A stretch of 64,000 nucleotides of DNA from Dyella tabacisoli (GTDB lineage Bacteria > Pseudomonadota > Gammaproteobacteria > Xanthomonadales > Rhodanobacteraceae), in NCBI RefSeq assembly GCF_003350925.1, contig NZ_KZ857173.1:124001-188000 (forward strand), given 5' to 3'. Positions 42,824-51,329 of the stretch are shown piece after piece. The translations under genes were made by a program, and so were the position numbers. A model generated the notes under the pieces. It made no database searches and was not told where the DNA came from. It was given only the letters and a program-made list of their open reading frames with translations. Within the stretch, counting starts at the first letter, position 1, and each line of letters begins with the position of its first letter.

Positions 42824-44677
42824 ATGTCCTGGGCCGGCGGTACACGCCGAAGTCCATTCATTTGGGTTCTGTGGTTCTTGAGCTTGCTTGCGGGCACGGC
42901 TATTGCCGCCGTGCCCGCATCAGGTGACCGCTCGCATTTGATCCAGCTTGCGGACAGTATCAAGACATCGAACCATGTCCAGTTCGTGCAACTGCTGGAG
43001 CGGCTCGACCGCGATGCCGCGAGTCTGTCGCCGGAGCAGCTATGGTGCCTGCGCTATCTTGAAGCGTGGCAGATGGCCTATGGCGGCGACTACGACAGTG
43101 CAAGTTCGCTGCTGAACACGGTCATCGCACAATCCACCAATGCCACCCTGCGTTTTCGAGCGACCGCCACGCTGGTCGATATCCTGGGCATCGGGCACCG
43201 CTATGAAGAAGCGTTCGGGCGACTGAGCCAGCTACTCGACCAATTGCCGCAGATCACCAACAAGCGGGCACGCTTCCAAGGCTTGGGCGAGGCCGCACAA
43301 CTGCTGATCGCGGCGGGGCAATACGACCTTGCCTCCAGTTACGCCGAGCAGATGCTCGATAATATTCCCGCGGGCGAAAGCGCCTGCAAGTCCATGTACT
43401 TCAAACTTCATGCCGAGTTCCGCAGCGGCCGGATGCAAGTGCTGGACCCGGCGTTCCAGACCGGCGTCGACACATGCGTCAAGTCCGGCGAGAACCTCGT
43501 CGCCAATGCGATACGCGCCGACATAGCAAGCTTCGATATCCAGCAAGGTCGTTCGGCCCATGCCATTGCCCTGTTGCAAACCAATTACGCGTATGTCCTG
43601 CGCGATCAATATCCGAGCCTGACCTCGCAATTCGATGCGCTGCAGGCACAGGCCTACTGGGATCAGGGCGAAATCACCCATGCACGAAAATTCGCCGTCG
43701 CCGCCGTCGATAGTGCGATCAAAAGCGAATACACCGAACCGTTGAGCATGGCTTACGAGTTGCTCTTTCGGATCGAAAAACAGCAAGGAAATTTTCGCGC
43801 TGCCCTCGCCTACCATGAAAAATATCTGGCGGCGGACAAGGGATACCTCAACGACGTCAGCGCCAAGACGCTGGCATACCAGATCGTCAAGCAGCAGGTG
43901 CAGGCGAATAAAGTAGAAGTCGATGCACTGAACAAACAGAACCAGATCCTGCAACTGCAGCGGGCACTGGACCATAAGGCCGTAGAGGCCAGCCGGCTTT
44001 ACATCATTCTGCTGCTGACCGTCCTGGCATCCATTGGCTTGCTGCTATACCGCCTTAAGCGTTCGCAACTGCGATTCATGGGGCTGGCCCGGCAGGACAG
44101 CTTGACCGGGATCAGTAACCGGAAGCATTTCGTCGATGAAGCGGAACAGGCGTTGCGCCAGGCAAAAAGATTCACGCGATGCGCCTCGCTCATTCTTATC
44201 GACCTGGATCATTTCAAGCTCGTCAACGACACCCACGGCCATGCCGTGGGCGATCAAGTACTCAAGCGCGCCGTGGTGGCATGCCAAAAGCATCTGCATG
44301 CTCGCGATGTATTCGGTCGCCTTGGCGGCGAGGAATTCGGCATTCTGATACCCCACTGCGAACCAGAGCAGGCATCGGACCGAGCCGAGCAAATTCGTAT
44401 AGCGATCGCCTCGACGCCGCTGAGCGAGGACATGCACGGAGTGATGATCTCGGCAAGCTTTGGCGTGGCCTCGACCGACTCCGGCAATTACGAATTTCTG
44501 CGCCTGCTGGCCGATGCCGACCATGCGCTTTATCGAGCCAAGCGCAATGGACGCAATTGCGTGGTGTCGGGCAGCGTGACCGATGGTCTCGTCTCGCCCT
44601 ACCCGATGGAATCCAGCGAGCAAACGGCGAGCGATAAGGTCCTGAGTGCTTCGGCACGCATCGAGCCAGTAAACTAG
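42824..44677 (+). CDS. Membrane diguanylate cyclase with TPR-like periplasmic domain
   Basis: The protein has 617 residues. A signal/anchor (FIWVLWFLSLLAGTAIA) leads to a helical, TPR-like sensor domain (about 40-385; for example AYWDQGEITHARKFAVAAVD). Then a coiled coil (NKVEVDALNKQNQILQLQR), a membrane segment (about 389-411) and a GGDEF domain follow. The active site is GGEEF (501-505), a competent variant, with FDLDHFK-type metal residues as LIDLDHFKLVNDTHGHAVGD. The residues before GGEEF read HARDVFGR, so the RxxD inhibitory site is not conserved. It makes c-di-GMP from GTP on an extracytoplasmic cue, which fits a neighbourhood full of adhesins. It overlaps the convergent XRE gene by 4 nt. 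Confidence 0.9.
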   Translation: MSWAGGTRRSPFIWVLWFLSLLAGTAIAAVPASGDRSHLIQLADSIKTSNHVQFVQLLERLDRDAASLSPEQLWCLRYLEAWQMAYGGDYDSASSLLNTVIAQSTNATLRFRATATLVDILGIGHRYEEAFGRLSQLLDQLPQITNKRARFQGLGEAAQLLIAAGQYDLASSYAEQMLDNIPAGESACKSMYFKLHAEFRSGRMQVLDPAFQTGVDTCVKSGENLVANAIRADIASFDIQQGRSAHAIALLQTNYAYVLRDQYPSLTSQFDALQAQAYWDQGEITHARKFAVAAVDSAIKSEYTEPLSMAYELLFRIEKQQGNFRAALAYHEKYLAADKGYLNDVSAKTLAYQIVKQQVQANKVEVDALNKQNQILQLQRALDHKAVEASRLYIILLLTVLASIGLLLYRLKRSQLRFMGLARQDSLTGISNRKHFVDEAEQALRQAKRFTRCASLILIDLDHFKLVNDTHGHAVGDQVLKRAVVACQKHLHARDVFGRLGGEEFGILIPHCEPEQASDRAEQIRIAIASTPLSEDMHGVMISASFGVASTDSGNYEFLRLLADADHALYRAKRNGRNCVVSGSVTDGLVSPYPMESSEQTASDKVLSASARIEPVN

Positions 44678-45525
44678 AGCGCCGCCGCCGTACTCGCATC
44701 GCTGCTGGCAAGCAGGCGACAAAGCTCTATCGTTGCATCGTCGGTCGGAAAGCAGCACTCGATATGCAACTCGTCGATGGTGACATCCCGAGGCGTACCG
44801 AAAGTCGTGATGGTCGAGAAGAAACTCAGCTCATGAGCATCCCGCCGAAGCACCGTCGTCAGCAAAGGTGAAGGTGCGGTATCCAGTTCGCGCGTGCGCC
44901 ATCGCACCGGTACGCCTGGGTAAGCAAGCACTTCGTCGAGCAAGGCGCGAGCCATCGTATCGGTAGGCGCCGCAGCCACCTCGTTGTGGAGGTGGCGGAT
45001 AAGCTGGCCGGCGACCTCCTCCCAGTTTGCGACGGCCGAGCGAAAGTCATGCGGATCGAAGATTTGCCGCAGCATGTTCTGGTGCGCGCTGGCGCGGCCG
45101 CGCATGACAAAGTTACTGATCCGCATCGCCGCCTCATTGGCCATCAATACGTCCCAGTGCCGATTCAGCAGAAATGCCGGGTACGGCTCTTGTTGCGCAA
45201 GAATGCATTCGATCGCACGGCGGACCTGGGCAAGCTCAGGCGTACCCAGCGCCGATTCGGGGTATTTCGGCGCATACCCAGCCGCCATGAGCAGCGCATT
45301 GCGCTCGCGCAGCGGTACATCGAGTACGTCGGCCAGCCGCGTCACCATCTCGCGACTCGGTTGCGACTTGCCCGTTTCGACACAACTGAGATGACGGGCC
45401 GACACACCTGCATCGAGTGCCAGGTCGAGCTGGCTCAGTCGCCGTGCCGCGCGCCACTCGCGCAGCAGCGCACCGATAGGGGATGCGAATGAGAGCGATG
45501 GTGAACGTAAGTCCATGGGGTCCAA
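44674..45525 (-). CDS. XRE-family regulator with MmyB-like ligand domain
   Basis: The protein has 283 residues. The N-terminal helix-turn-helix (about 15-75) reads LLREWRAARRLSQLDLALDAGVS to HLSCVETGKSQPSREMVTRLAD. The C-terminal part (AFLLNRHWDVLMANEAAMRI, then FRSAVANWEEVAGQLIRHL, then LTTVLRRDAHELSFFSTITTFG) is the MmyB-like domain, related to PAS folds and thought to bind a lipid or other small ligand. It is divergent from the exported hydrolase, with symmetric repeats between them (45574-45604), so it most likely controls that gene and itself. ATG 45516 is an alternative start. Confidence 0.9.
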   Translation of the reverse strand: MDPMDLRSPSLSFASPIGALLREWRAARRLSQLDLALDAGVSARHLSCVETGKSQPSREMVTRLADVLDVPLRERNALLMAAGYAPKYPESALGTPELAQVRRAIECILAQQEPYPAFLLNRHWDVLMANEAAMRISNFVMRGRASAHQNMLRQIFDPHDFRSAVANWEEVAGQLIRHLHNEVAAAPTDTMARALLDEVLAYPGVPVRWRTRELDTAPSPLLTTVLRRDAHELSFFSTITTFGTPRDVTIDELHIECCFPTDDATIELCRLLASSDASTAAAL

Positions 45526-45573
45526 TGGAACAGCGCGATTCCATGGATCATACGGCGCTGCCTACACGAAAAC

Positions 45574-45604
45574 CATGACCTTGGAGGTCATGAAGTCATG
45601 ACCT
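45574..45604. promoter_or_regulatory. Operator-like palindromes between the XRE regulator and hydrolase
   Basis: CATGACC (45574) and AGGTCATGA (45585) form one dyad; AGGTCATGA and TCATGACCT (45596) form a second, with a 2-bp centre. Three related half-sites in 31 bp, placed between divergent genes, suggest a repressor binding site. Confidence 0.55.
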
Positions 45605-45672
45605 CATAGAACATTGCCGACCGCTCTCAAGCCGCTGAATCATAAGCTCCCCTACGACTTCGGAGGTATGAG

Positions 45673-46665
45673 ATGCAACGCAGAGAGTTCATTCAAATGA
45701 CGGCAGGCGCGCTCGCGGCCGGCGCACTCACCGGCTGCCTGTCCCACGCGGCTCGGCGTGAAGTAACCCCGCCGTCGAGCGCCCGCGCGCCCATGGATGC
45801 CGCCGCGTTCCATGCGGCGCGACGTTTCGCCGAGACCCGCTTCGGGAAAATTGCCTATGTCGAGCAAGGCACCGCCCAGAGCGCTGCGCTATTCCTGCAT
45901 GGCTTTCCGCTCAACAGCTTCCAGTGGCGAGGCGCACTCGATCGACTCTCGCCCTACCGCCGTTGTATCGCTGCTGATTTTCTCGGGCTGGGATATACGC
46001 AAGTGGCGGCAGGCCAAAGCGTTGCACCTGATGCACAGGTGGCCATGCTGGTGGCGCTGCTGGACCAACTCTCCATAACAACCGTCGACCTGGTCGCGAA
46101 TGACAGCGGCGGCGCCATTGCACAACTTTTGCTGGCGCGGCATCCACAGCGGGTGCGGACGCTGCTGCTGACGAACTGTGACGTGGAGAACGACAGCCCG
46201 CCGCCTGCGGTCTTGCCGGTCATCGCTCAAGCTCGGGCCGGAAGGTTCGCCGACGAGACGTTTCTTCCGCAATTGGCGAACAAGGCCTTCGCACGCTCAA
46301 CGCAAGGCATCGGCGGGCTTTGTTACACCTATCCCAACCATCCCACCGACGAGGCTATCGATTGCTACTTTGCGCCGCTGGTGAGTTCTGCGTCGCGCAA
46401 GGCGCTAACCAATGCCTACGCCCTCGGGCTTGAGCCCAATCCTCTCGCCGGCATCGAGTCGGCACTCAAGCGCTGTACGGTACCGACCCGTATCGTATGG
46501 GGAACCGGCGACACGATTTTTTCGCCGGCGAGCCCGGATTATCTGGCACGGACCTTTGCCCATTCGCGTGGCATACGCCGGGTCGAGGGAGCGAAGCTGT
46601 TCTTCCCCGAGGAGTTTCCAGATCTTGTCGCCGAGGAAGCGCGTCAGCTATGGGGTCTTGCTTAA
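45673..46665 (+). CDS. Tat-exported alpha/beta hydrolase, possible lipoprotein
   Basis: The protein has 330 residues. ATG 45673 follows GGAGG by six bases. The N-terminus QRREFIQ is a twin-arginine signal and ALTGC (Cys22) also fits a lipobox, so it may be anchored to a membrane. The fold is the alpha/beta hydrolase with LFLHGFPLNSFQW (oxyanion region) and the nucleophile elbow VANDSGGA, in which Asp144 takes the nucleophile place, as in haloalkane dehalogenases and epoxide hydrolases rather than in esterases. The acid is probably in TRIVWGTGDTIF. The final His is not obvious to me. The substrate is unknown; control by the divergent XRE regulator is likely. Confidence 0.85.
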   Translation: MQRREFIQMTAGALAAGALTGCLSHAARREVTPPSSARAPMDAAAFHAARRFAETRFGKIAYVEQGTAQSAALFLHGFPLNSFQWRGALDRLSPYRRCIAADFLGLGYTQVAAGQSVAPDAQVAMLVALLDQLSITTVDLVANDSGGAIAQLLLARHPQRVRTLLLTNCDVENDSPPPAVLPVIAQARAGRFADETFLPQLANKAFARSTQGIGGLCYTYPNHPTDEAIDCYFAPLVSSASRKALTNAYALGLEPNPLAGIESALKRCTVPTRIVWGTGDTIFSPASPDYLARTFAHSRGIRRVEGAKLFFPEEFPDLVAEEARQLWGLA

Positions 46666-46789
46666 GCACTCTCTAGCTAGCCTCTTTATCAGAGTGTGCT
46701 TGGTACTGTCCGGCAATCAGAAGCGCGGTTTCGACTACCATGCCCCGCACCGGGACGATGAGATCGGCTCTAAGGAAGAACGCCCAAAG

Positions 46790-47095
46790 ATGAGCACCGA
46801 ACAAACGACGACCCGCGCCCCCCTGACATTCTGGAAAGTGTTTTTACTTTCCCTGATCGTCTACGGCGGCGCAGCGCCGCTGGTCTTTTTCACGCTGTTT
46901 GGATGGGGCTATATCCAATGGGCGATGTTGGCGGTTCTGGCGATGGTGCTGCTCATCATTCCGGTAGCGAACAAATACCCCATCCATGGCCGCTCGGCGC
47001 TAGGTCTCATCATGGGGCTGATCGCCGGCGGCGTTATCTTCATCGCCGTGTTTTTATATTTTCTGATGTCGGCGCTTGAGCAAATGCCGCGCTAG
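46790..47095 (+). CDS. Small inner-membrane protein, three predicted helices
   Basis: The protein has 101 residues. ATG 46790 has GGAAG about 14 nt upstream; the frame remains open back into the hydrolase gene, but that stretch is the hydrolase read in the wrong frame. Three hydrophobic segments are visible: VFLLSLIVYGGAAPLVFFTL, MLAVLAMVLLIIPVA and LGLIMGLIAGGVIFIAVFLYF. Its family is unknown. It lies 33 nt before the stop of the convergent fecR. Confidence 0.65.
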   Translation: MSTEQTTTRAPLTFWKVFLLSLIVYGGAAPLVFFTLFGWGYIQWAMLAVLAMVLLIIPVANKYPIHGRSALGLIMGLIAGGVIFIAVFLYFLMSALEQMPR

Positions 47096-47128
47096 CGAGC
47101 GCGGCGTGCAGCGATCGGCTCCATAAGA

Positions 47129-48151
47129 TCAGCTCAACAACACGATACCGCCAGGCAACGAGGTCACGCGGGCATCGAAGGCATCGTGGATCAGAGTGGC
47201 GACATCAGCCAATTGATTGAGCGAAAAGCGCGCATGCACCTTACGTGCGGCAAGCGTCCCATTGGTAATGACGATTTTGCCGGGGCGGTAGCGGTTGATC
47301 TCGTTGACGACCTCGGACAAAGGCTGGTTGTCGAAGATCAATACTCGGCGGCGCCAGGCCATGGCCAGTTCGGTGTCGACGATGGTTACCGCTGCTATCG
47401 TCTGCTCGCTGTAGCTGACGCGCTCACCGGCTTGCAGCGTGACCTTGCGCCCGCGATAAACCAGCTCGGTGGTTCCATCCAGACCCGTCACCTGAACCTG
47501 TTTGTCGCTGCAACGGATATTGCATTGCGTGCCGGGGGGCAGATGCACATGGCCGGCGCCGGCCAGCAACGTGAACGGCTCGGCCAATTGCGCCGCCGTT
47601 TGTATTTGCACCTCGCCACTGACCAGTTCCATGCCTAGTTGCTGCCCGCGGCTGGCGAGCCGGTTGATGGTGGTCTGTGTATTCATTTCGACCACGACAC
47701 CGGGGGCGGCTTGAATCTGCCGTTGCTCGCCGGTGTCAGTGCGGTAGTCGGCCATCCAGTCGGACCAGCCGGGCCACAAGCGCAACGGCGGGCGCAGCAG
47801 CAGACAGGCGGCCGACGCAGCAACGGCGGCACCCAGAAAGGCACGGCGACTCATGCGTGCAGGTATGGCGACTGGCGACCGGCTCTCATCCCTTACCGGC
47901 TCACCCTCTGCGGGCGGCGTCGTCCGGGATAGTTCACGCTGCGATACAGCACGTGCCGCCGGCCCCAGGTTTTCCCATAGCAAACGCGTCTCGGCGAATG
48001 CCTGCGCATGAGCGCGGCTTTGGCCGCACCACTGTTTGAAAGCATTGGCGTCACGCGCCGTGGCCTGGCCGGAGGTCAGGCACAACAGCCAATCTCGCGC
48101 CTCGCGATGAAGCGCCGAGCCATGGCCAACGATGGAATCGAGGTTGCTCAT
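47129..48151 (-). CDS. FecR-family sigma regulator
   Basis: The protein has 340 residues. The N-terminal cytoplasmic domain has the anti-sigma signature (EARDWLLCLTSGQATARDANAFKQWCGQSRAHAQAF). A hydrophobic segment preceded by MSRRAFLGAAVAASAACLLL (about 100-120) has a twin-arginine look, which suggests Tat-type insertion. The periplasmic FecR domain (YRTDTGEQRQIQAAPGVVVEM, then GAGHVHLPPGTQCNI) and a C-terminal STN-like part (LSEVVNEINRYRPGKIVITN) follow. It sits 5 nt after the sigma gene. The usual role is to hold the sigma factor until an outer-membrane signal arrives. Confidence 0.9.
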   Translation of the reverse strand: MSNLDSIVGHGSALHREARDWLLCLTSGQATARDANAFKQWCGQSRAHAQAFAETRLLWENLGPAARAVSQRELSRTTPPAEGEPVRDESRSPVAIPARMSRRAFLGAAVAASAACLLLRPPLRLWPGWSDWMADYRTDTGEQRQIQAAPGVVVEMNTQTTINRLASRGQQLGMELVSGEVQIQTAAQLAEPFTLLAGAGHVHLPPGTQCNIRCSDKQVQVTGLDGTTELVYRGRKVTLQAGERVSYSEQTIAAVTIVDTELAMAWRRRVLIFDNQPLSEVVNEINRYRPGKIVITNGTLAARKVHARFSLNQLADVATLIHDAFDARVTSLPGGIVLLS

Positions 48152-48156
48152 ACTTC

Positions 48157-48702
48157 TTATGACTCGTTTCCGGCCCCAGGACCGAACCGCTGGACGACCC
48201 GACGATCCAGTCGTTCGCCGCAGTGCTCCAGGGCTTTTTTCAATTCTTTGCCCACCATGCGCACGGAAATGCCAAAACGCACGGCGATTTCATGCAGCGG
48301 GGCTTCATCCACACGGGCAGCGATAAGAATGGCTTGCCGGCGGGGGCTGAGTTCTTCCAGCGCGCGTTCGAGGGCGGCGACTTCGAGCCGTGCGTGCACG
48401 ATGCGGGCGGGGTCCAGCGCATCGTCCGCGCTATGCAATAGCTCGTCGATTTCCTCGCCGCTGAGGTAGCGCGAATCGATTTGCCGCTGATCTGCCGCGA
48501 CATTGAGCGCCATGCGAAATAGATATCCGGCCGGGTTTCTCTCCACACCCGAAGCGTCACCCATGCGCTCGACGCGCAGGTAAGTCTCCTGCATCACATC
48601 GTTGACGAGGTCATCCGAGCCCAGGCGGCGCTTGAGTCGCCGACGCAACTCGGGCTGGCTCTCCATAAACAGCCCCAGTAAAGAGGCGGACGGGGCTGGC
48701 AT
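48157..48702 (-). CDS. ECF sigma factor, FecI-like
   Basis: The protein has 181 residues. I use ATG 48702, 10 nt after the previous stop; a GTG at 48732 would overlap the previous gene by 20 nt and has no ribosome site. Region 2 (GSDDLVNDVMQETYLRVERM, RNPAGYLFRMALNVAADQRQ) and region 4 (LEELSPRRQAILIAARVDEAPLHEIAVRFG) are clear. It is cotranscribed with fecR and the STN protein, the usual surface-signalling triad. The two-partner secretion island 5-14 kb away contains a motif that could be its promoter, but no direct link is visible. Confidence 0.9.
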   Translation of the reverse strand: MPAPSASLLGLFMESQPELRRRLKRRLGSDDLVNDVMQETYLRVERMGDASGVERNPAGYLFRMALNVAADQRQIDSRYLSGEEIDELLHSADDALDPARIVHARLEVAALERALEELSPRRQAILIAARVDEAPLHEIAVRFGISVRMVGKELKKALEHCGERLDRRVVQRFGPGAGNES

Positions 48703-48712
48703 CGGGTCGATC

Positions 48713-49417
48713 TCAGGGCCCCGCTGCAGCACTGGAAAAGCAAGTGAGCGCCCTGCCCGGCAATAGCAGCAAGGTCAGCGGCTGGGGCAATGCAGGTGGC
48801 GGCGTGCCTATCATCAGATGATCCATCTGCTTGCGTATCTCGGCATCGCGCGGGTCTGATCCGGTGCTATCGAGCAGATGTATTTGTCCGACCTCGCCGG
48901 TGCTGTCGATCCATAACTGCATAGCCAGACGATAGTCGCCCGAACGCGCCAGCTCGGAGCGGCAAAGCGCGCGCTCGATAGCCTTTTGAATAAGGCCCAG
49001 ATAGCCGTGTTCGACCGCATCGGTGACTGGCCTCGCATCTTGTTGATTGATGTTCGGCAGCTTGCTGCCCGTCGGCGCCAGGGTGAAGGCGTGATCTGAG
49101 GCATAGCGTGCCGTCAGCCCGGTTCCATCGAGCAATCGTTGCAAGGCGTCGTTGACCGTGTAGGCCCCTTTGACACCCGGCGATTGCCGACCCGAAGTCA
49201 GGCGGTCGTCCACCAATACAGCCAAACCCGTCGCCTCACTATAGGTACGCAACGCTGTCATCAAAGTTTGCGGCTCGATATCGAAACGAGTCAGTTCGGC
49301 CTGACCCTCGCGCACCGCCACGGTGGAATATTGCGGCTGAAAGGTTTGCTCCGCATGGAGTTGCCCTGACAGCATGCAAGACCCACTCAGTACAAGCGCG
49401 GCGCATGTCCTGACCAT
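48713..49417 (-). CDS. STN-domain protein with TonB-C-like tail
   Basis: The protein has 234 residues. A signal peptide (CAALVLSGSCMLSGQLHA) precedes an STN (secretin/TonB N-terminal short) domain: FDIEPQTLMTALRTYSEATGLAVLVDD, then VNDALQRLLDGTGLTARYAS. The second half (LIQKAIERALCRSELARSGD, then LAMQLWIDSTGEVGQIHLLDS) resembles the C-terminal domain of TonB. STN domains normally sit at the start of TonB-dependent transducers; a soluble STN joined to a TonB-like fold and encoded ahead of sigma and FecR suggests a periplasmic relay in place of a plug-barrel receptor. That reading is inference. Confidence 0.8.
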   Translation of the reverse strand: MVRTCAALVLSGSCMLSGQLHAEQTFQPQYSTVAVREGQAELTRFDIEPQTLMTALRTYSEATGLAVLVDDRLTSGRQSPGVKGAYTVNDALQRLLDGTGLTARYASDHAFTLAPTGSKLPNINQQDARPVTDAVEHGYLGLIQKAIERALCRSELARSGDYRLAMQLWIDSTGEVGQIHLLDSTGSDPRDAEIRKQMDHLMIGTPPPALPQPLTLLLLPGRALTCFSSAAAGP

Positions 49418-49474
49418 TTCACTTCAATACCAGACGCCCCCTGATCAGGCAGCCCATTTAGCCGCACGCCTCTT

Positions 49475-49498
49475 ACCGGATCGTGACAGTGATCCGGT
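49475..49498. terminator. Hairpin between the MFS gene and the STN operon
   Basis: ACCGGATC pairs with GATCCGGT around GTGACAGT. It lies 62 nt past the MFS stop on the - strand and 58 nt before the STN start. It may end the MFS transcript or serve as an operator. Confidence 0.45.
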
Positions 49499-49559
49499 TA
49501 TATGACAGCGGCGTATCGCCTCCTTCGATTCGCCGGCGCATGCGCGGCGAGAGTCGTTC

Positions 49560-51104
49560 TCAGCATGCGTTCTCGATCGCGGGGACGGCCATGTCCAGGC
49601 TTGCATCGGTGTCATCGTGGACACGTGCGCGCCCCAGCAGTACGAACACCCCTAATGCGGTCGCGACGCAAGCGGCTGCCAGGATGCTCAGCAGCAGCCT
49701 GAACGAATCATCGTAGCTTTGCAGCAGCAGTGATTGCCGGCCGGGAAGCAGCATGCCGGCGTGGATGAGATCTCCCAGCGCCGCACGATTGGAGGCTTGC
49801 ACGACATGGCTGGTGGCGATACCCGGCACACCTTGCAACACACCACGCTGGATCAGGGTCGCCAGCAGCGCTCCGGTCACGGCAATAGCCATTCCATCTG
49901 CAGAAACGCGCACCGTGTTGAAAATGCCGGTAGCCATACCGGCACGCTCCTTCTCCACCACGCTGACAGCCATGCCGTCCATTAACCCCCACGGTAAGCC
50001 GATGCCGGTGCCGATGAGCGCCATCGACGGCAGCAGGCCAGACCCGGCGCCGCTCGACATCACATGCCCTAGCCATGCCAATCCGCCAGCGACCATCAGC
50101 AAACCCGCGCCGGACAAAACACCGGCAGTGATTCGCCGCGCCAGCAAGGCCGCGATGAATGGCACGACCAGCAACGGCGCCGACAAGGCGATCATCATCT
50201 GACCCGCTTTCAACGCGCCGTAACCGTCAATGCCGATGAAGCGAGCAGGCAGCATGACGATCAATACGACATAGAAGAATGCAGGCGTGGCCGCCAGCAC
50301 CTGCACGCCGACAAACCGTGCGTTGCGAAACAGCGAGAGATCGAGCATCGGTTGCGCAACGCGACGCTCGATCGCTACGAACGCAACGAATAATCCAGTG
50401 GCTGCCAGCAAGCAACCGATCACCGTTACGCTGCGCCAACCCTCCTCCGGTGCCAGCAAGATGCCGTAAGTGAACAGGGTCAGAGCTGCGGTAAAACTGA
50501 GCGCGCCGGGCCAATCCAGCCGCGTGGCACTGAGGTCGCGCGACTCGCCTGCGGTGGTGCTGACCAGGACAAAACCCAATACACCGATGAGCGCCGTGGA
50601 CAAGAACACCCACTGCCATCCCGCCACTTCGACCATCCATCCCGATACCAAGGGCCCGAAGGCCAGGCCGACGCCGAATGTCGTACCGAGCAAACTGAAT
50701 ACCCGAGTGCGAACCGCGCCATGAAAAGCCTGGGCCAGCGAAGACATCGCACCGGCAAAGGCAGCGGCGCCGCCGACTCCCTGGATCAGGCGCAACACAT
50801 CCACCCACATCACCGAGGGCGACCACGGGACAGCAAAGGTGACGACGGTGAACAGCGCCAAGCCGATCAGCCAGACGCGCTTGCGCCCAAAGATATCGGT
50901 CAGGCTACCCGCGGCCATCATGGCGCTGCCATAAGTCAGGATGTAGCCGTTGATAACCCAGTTAAGTTGTATCGCGCTGCCGCCCAGTGCCCGATTGATC
51001 GACGGCAGCACGACCGCCGGGCCCGTGAAGCACAGTGGTATCAGCACAGCGGTCAGGCAGGCGGCCGCGATCAGCAGAAAGCGATGCCAGCGCATCTGCA
51101 TCAT
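49560..51104 (-). CDS. MFS drug exporter, DHA2 (14-helix) type
   Basis: The protein has 514 residues. Hydrophobic segments run throughout, consistent with 12-14 helices. The motif SLTDIFGRKRVWLIGLALF matches MFS motif A (GxLaDrxGrkr) after the second helix, and LRLIQGVGGAAAFAGAMSSLA matches the DHA motif B region with the conserved Arg. AFGPLVSGWMVEVAGWQWVFL fits motif C (gxxxGPxxGGxl). It should export drugs or metabolites with proton exchange. It is divergent from a LysR regulator and preceded by a 38-codon frame in an ATGA overlap. Confidence 0.9.
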   Translation of the reverse strand: MMQMRWHRFLLIAAACLTAVLIPLCFTGPAVVLPSINRALGGSAIQLNWVINGYILTYGSAMMAAGSLTDIFGRKRVWLIGLALFTVVTFAVPWSPSVMWVDVLRLIQGVGGAAAFAGAMSSLAQAFHGAVRTRVFSLLGTTFGVGLAFGPLVSGWMVEVAGWQWVFLSTALIGVLGFVLVSTTAGESRDLSATRLDWPGALSFTAALTLFTYGILLAPEEGWRSVTVIGCLLAATGLFVAFVAIERRVAQPMLDLSLFRNARFVGVQVLAATPAFFYVVLIVMLPARFIGIDGYGALKAGQMMIALSAPLLVVPFIAALLARRITAGVLSGAGLLMVAGGLAWLGHVMSSGAGSGLLPSMALIGTGIGLPWGLMDGMAVSVVEKERAGMATGIFNTVRVSADGMAIAVTGALLATLIQRGVLQGVPGIATSHVVQASNRAALGDLIHAGMLLPGRQSLLLQSYDDSFRLLLSILAAACVATALGVFVLLGRARVHDDTDASLDMAVPAIENAC

Positions 51105-51217
51105 GCAGCCCTCGCGTTATGCGCGGTCGCGCCATAGATCACCTCGCGTAAATCGATGCACGCCGGCAGATGAGCGAATGGAGCGCTGCCGCGTAATGCG
51201 GCTAAGGGCGTGAACAT
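51101..51217 (-). CDS. Possible 38-residue leader peptide coupled to the MFS gene
   Basis: ATG 51217 is preceded by GAGGGAA at seven bases; the TGA (51101-51103) overlaps the MFS start (ATGATG). The peptide begins MFTPLAALRGSAPFAHLPAC and has no known family. The good ribosome site and exact overlap favour translation, and the MFS start itself has no better site, so it may be translated by coupling. It could also be a remnant of a longer gene. Confidence 0.5.
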   Translation of the reverse strand: MFTPLAALRGSAPFAHLPACIDLREVIYGATAHNARAA

Positions 51218-51237
51218 GATGATTCCCTCGTTGCTTG

Positions 51238-51259
51238 GATTTCATCAACGATAGAAATC
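51238..51259. promoter_or_regulatory. LysR-type operator candidate
   Basis: GATTTC and GAAATC flank ATCAACGATA; the core TTTCAT...ATAGAAA contains the T-N11-A spacing of LysR boxes. It lies between the divergent MFS and LysR genes. Confidence 0.5.
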
Positions 51260-51329
51260 ATTCAACTAAAGAAAAAGCAGGGTACAGTTCCTTTTAATAC
51301 GGACTGTCAAGTCCTTAATTGGAATCGCC

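Noticed and set aside
46412-46789. Upstream extension of the small membrane protein
   Set aside because: It overlaps the hydrolase gene out of frame; the hydrolase is clearly real there.
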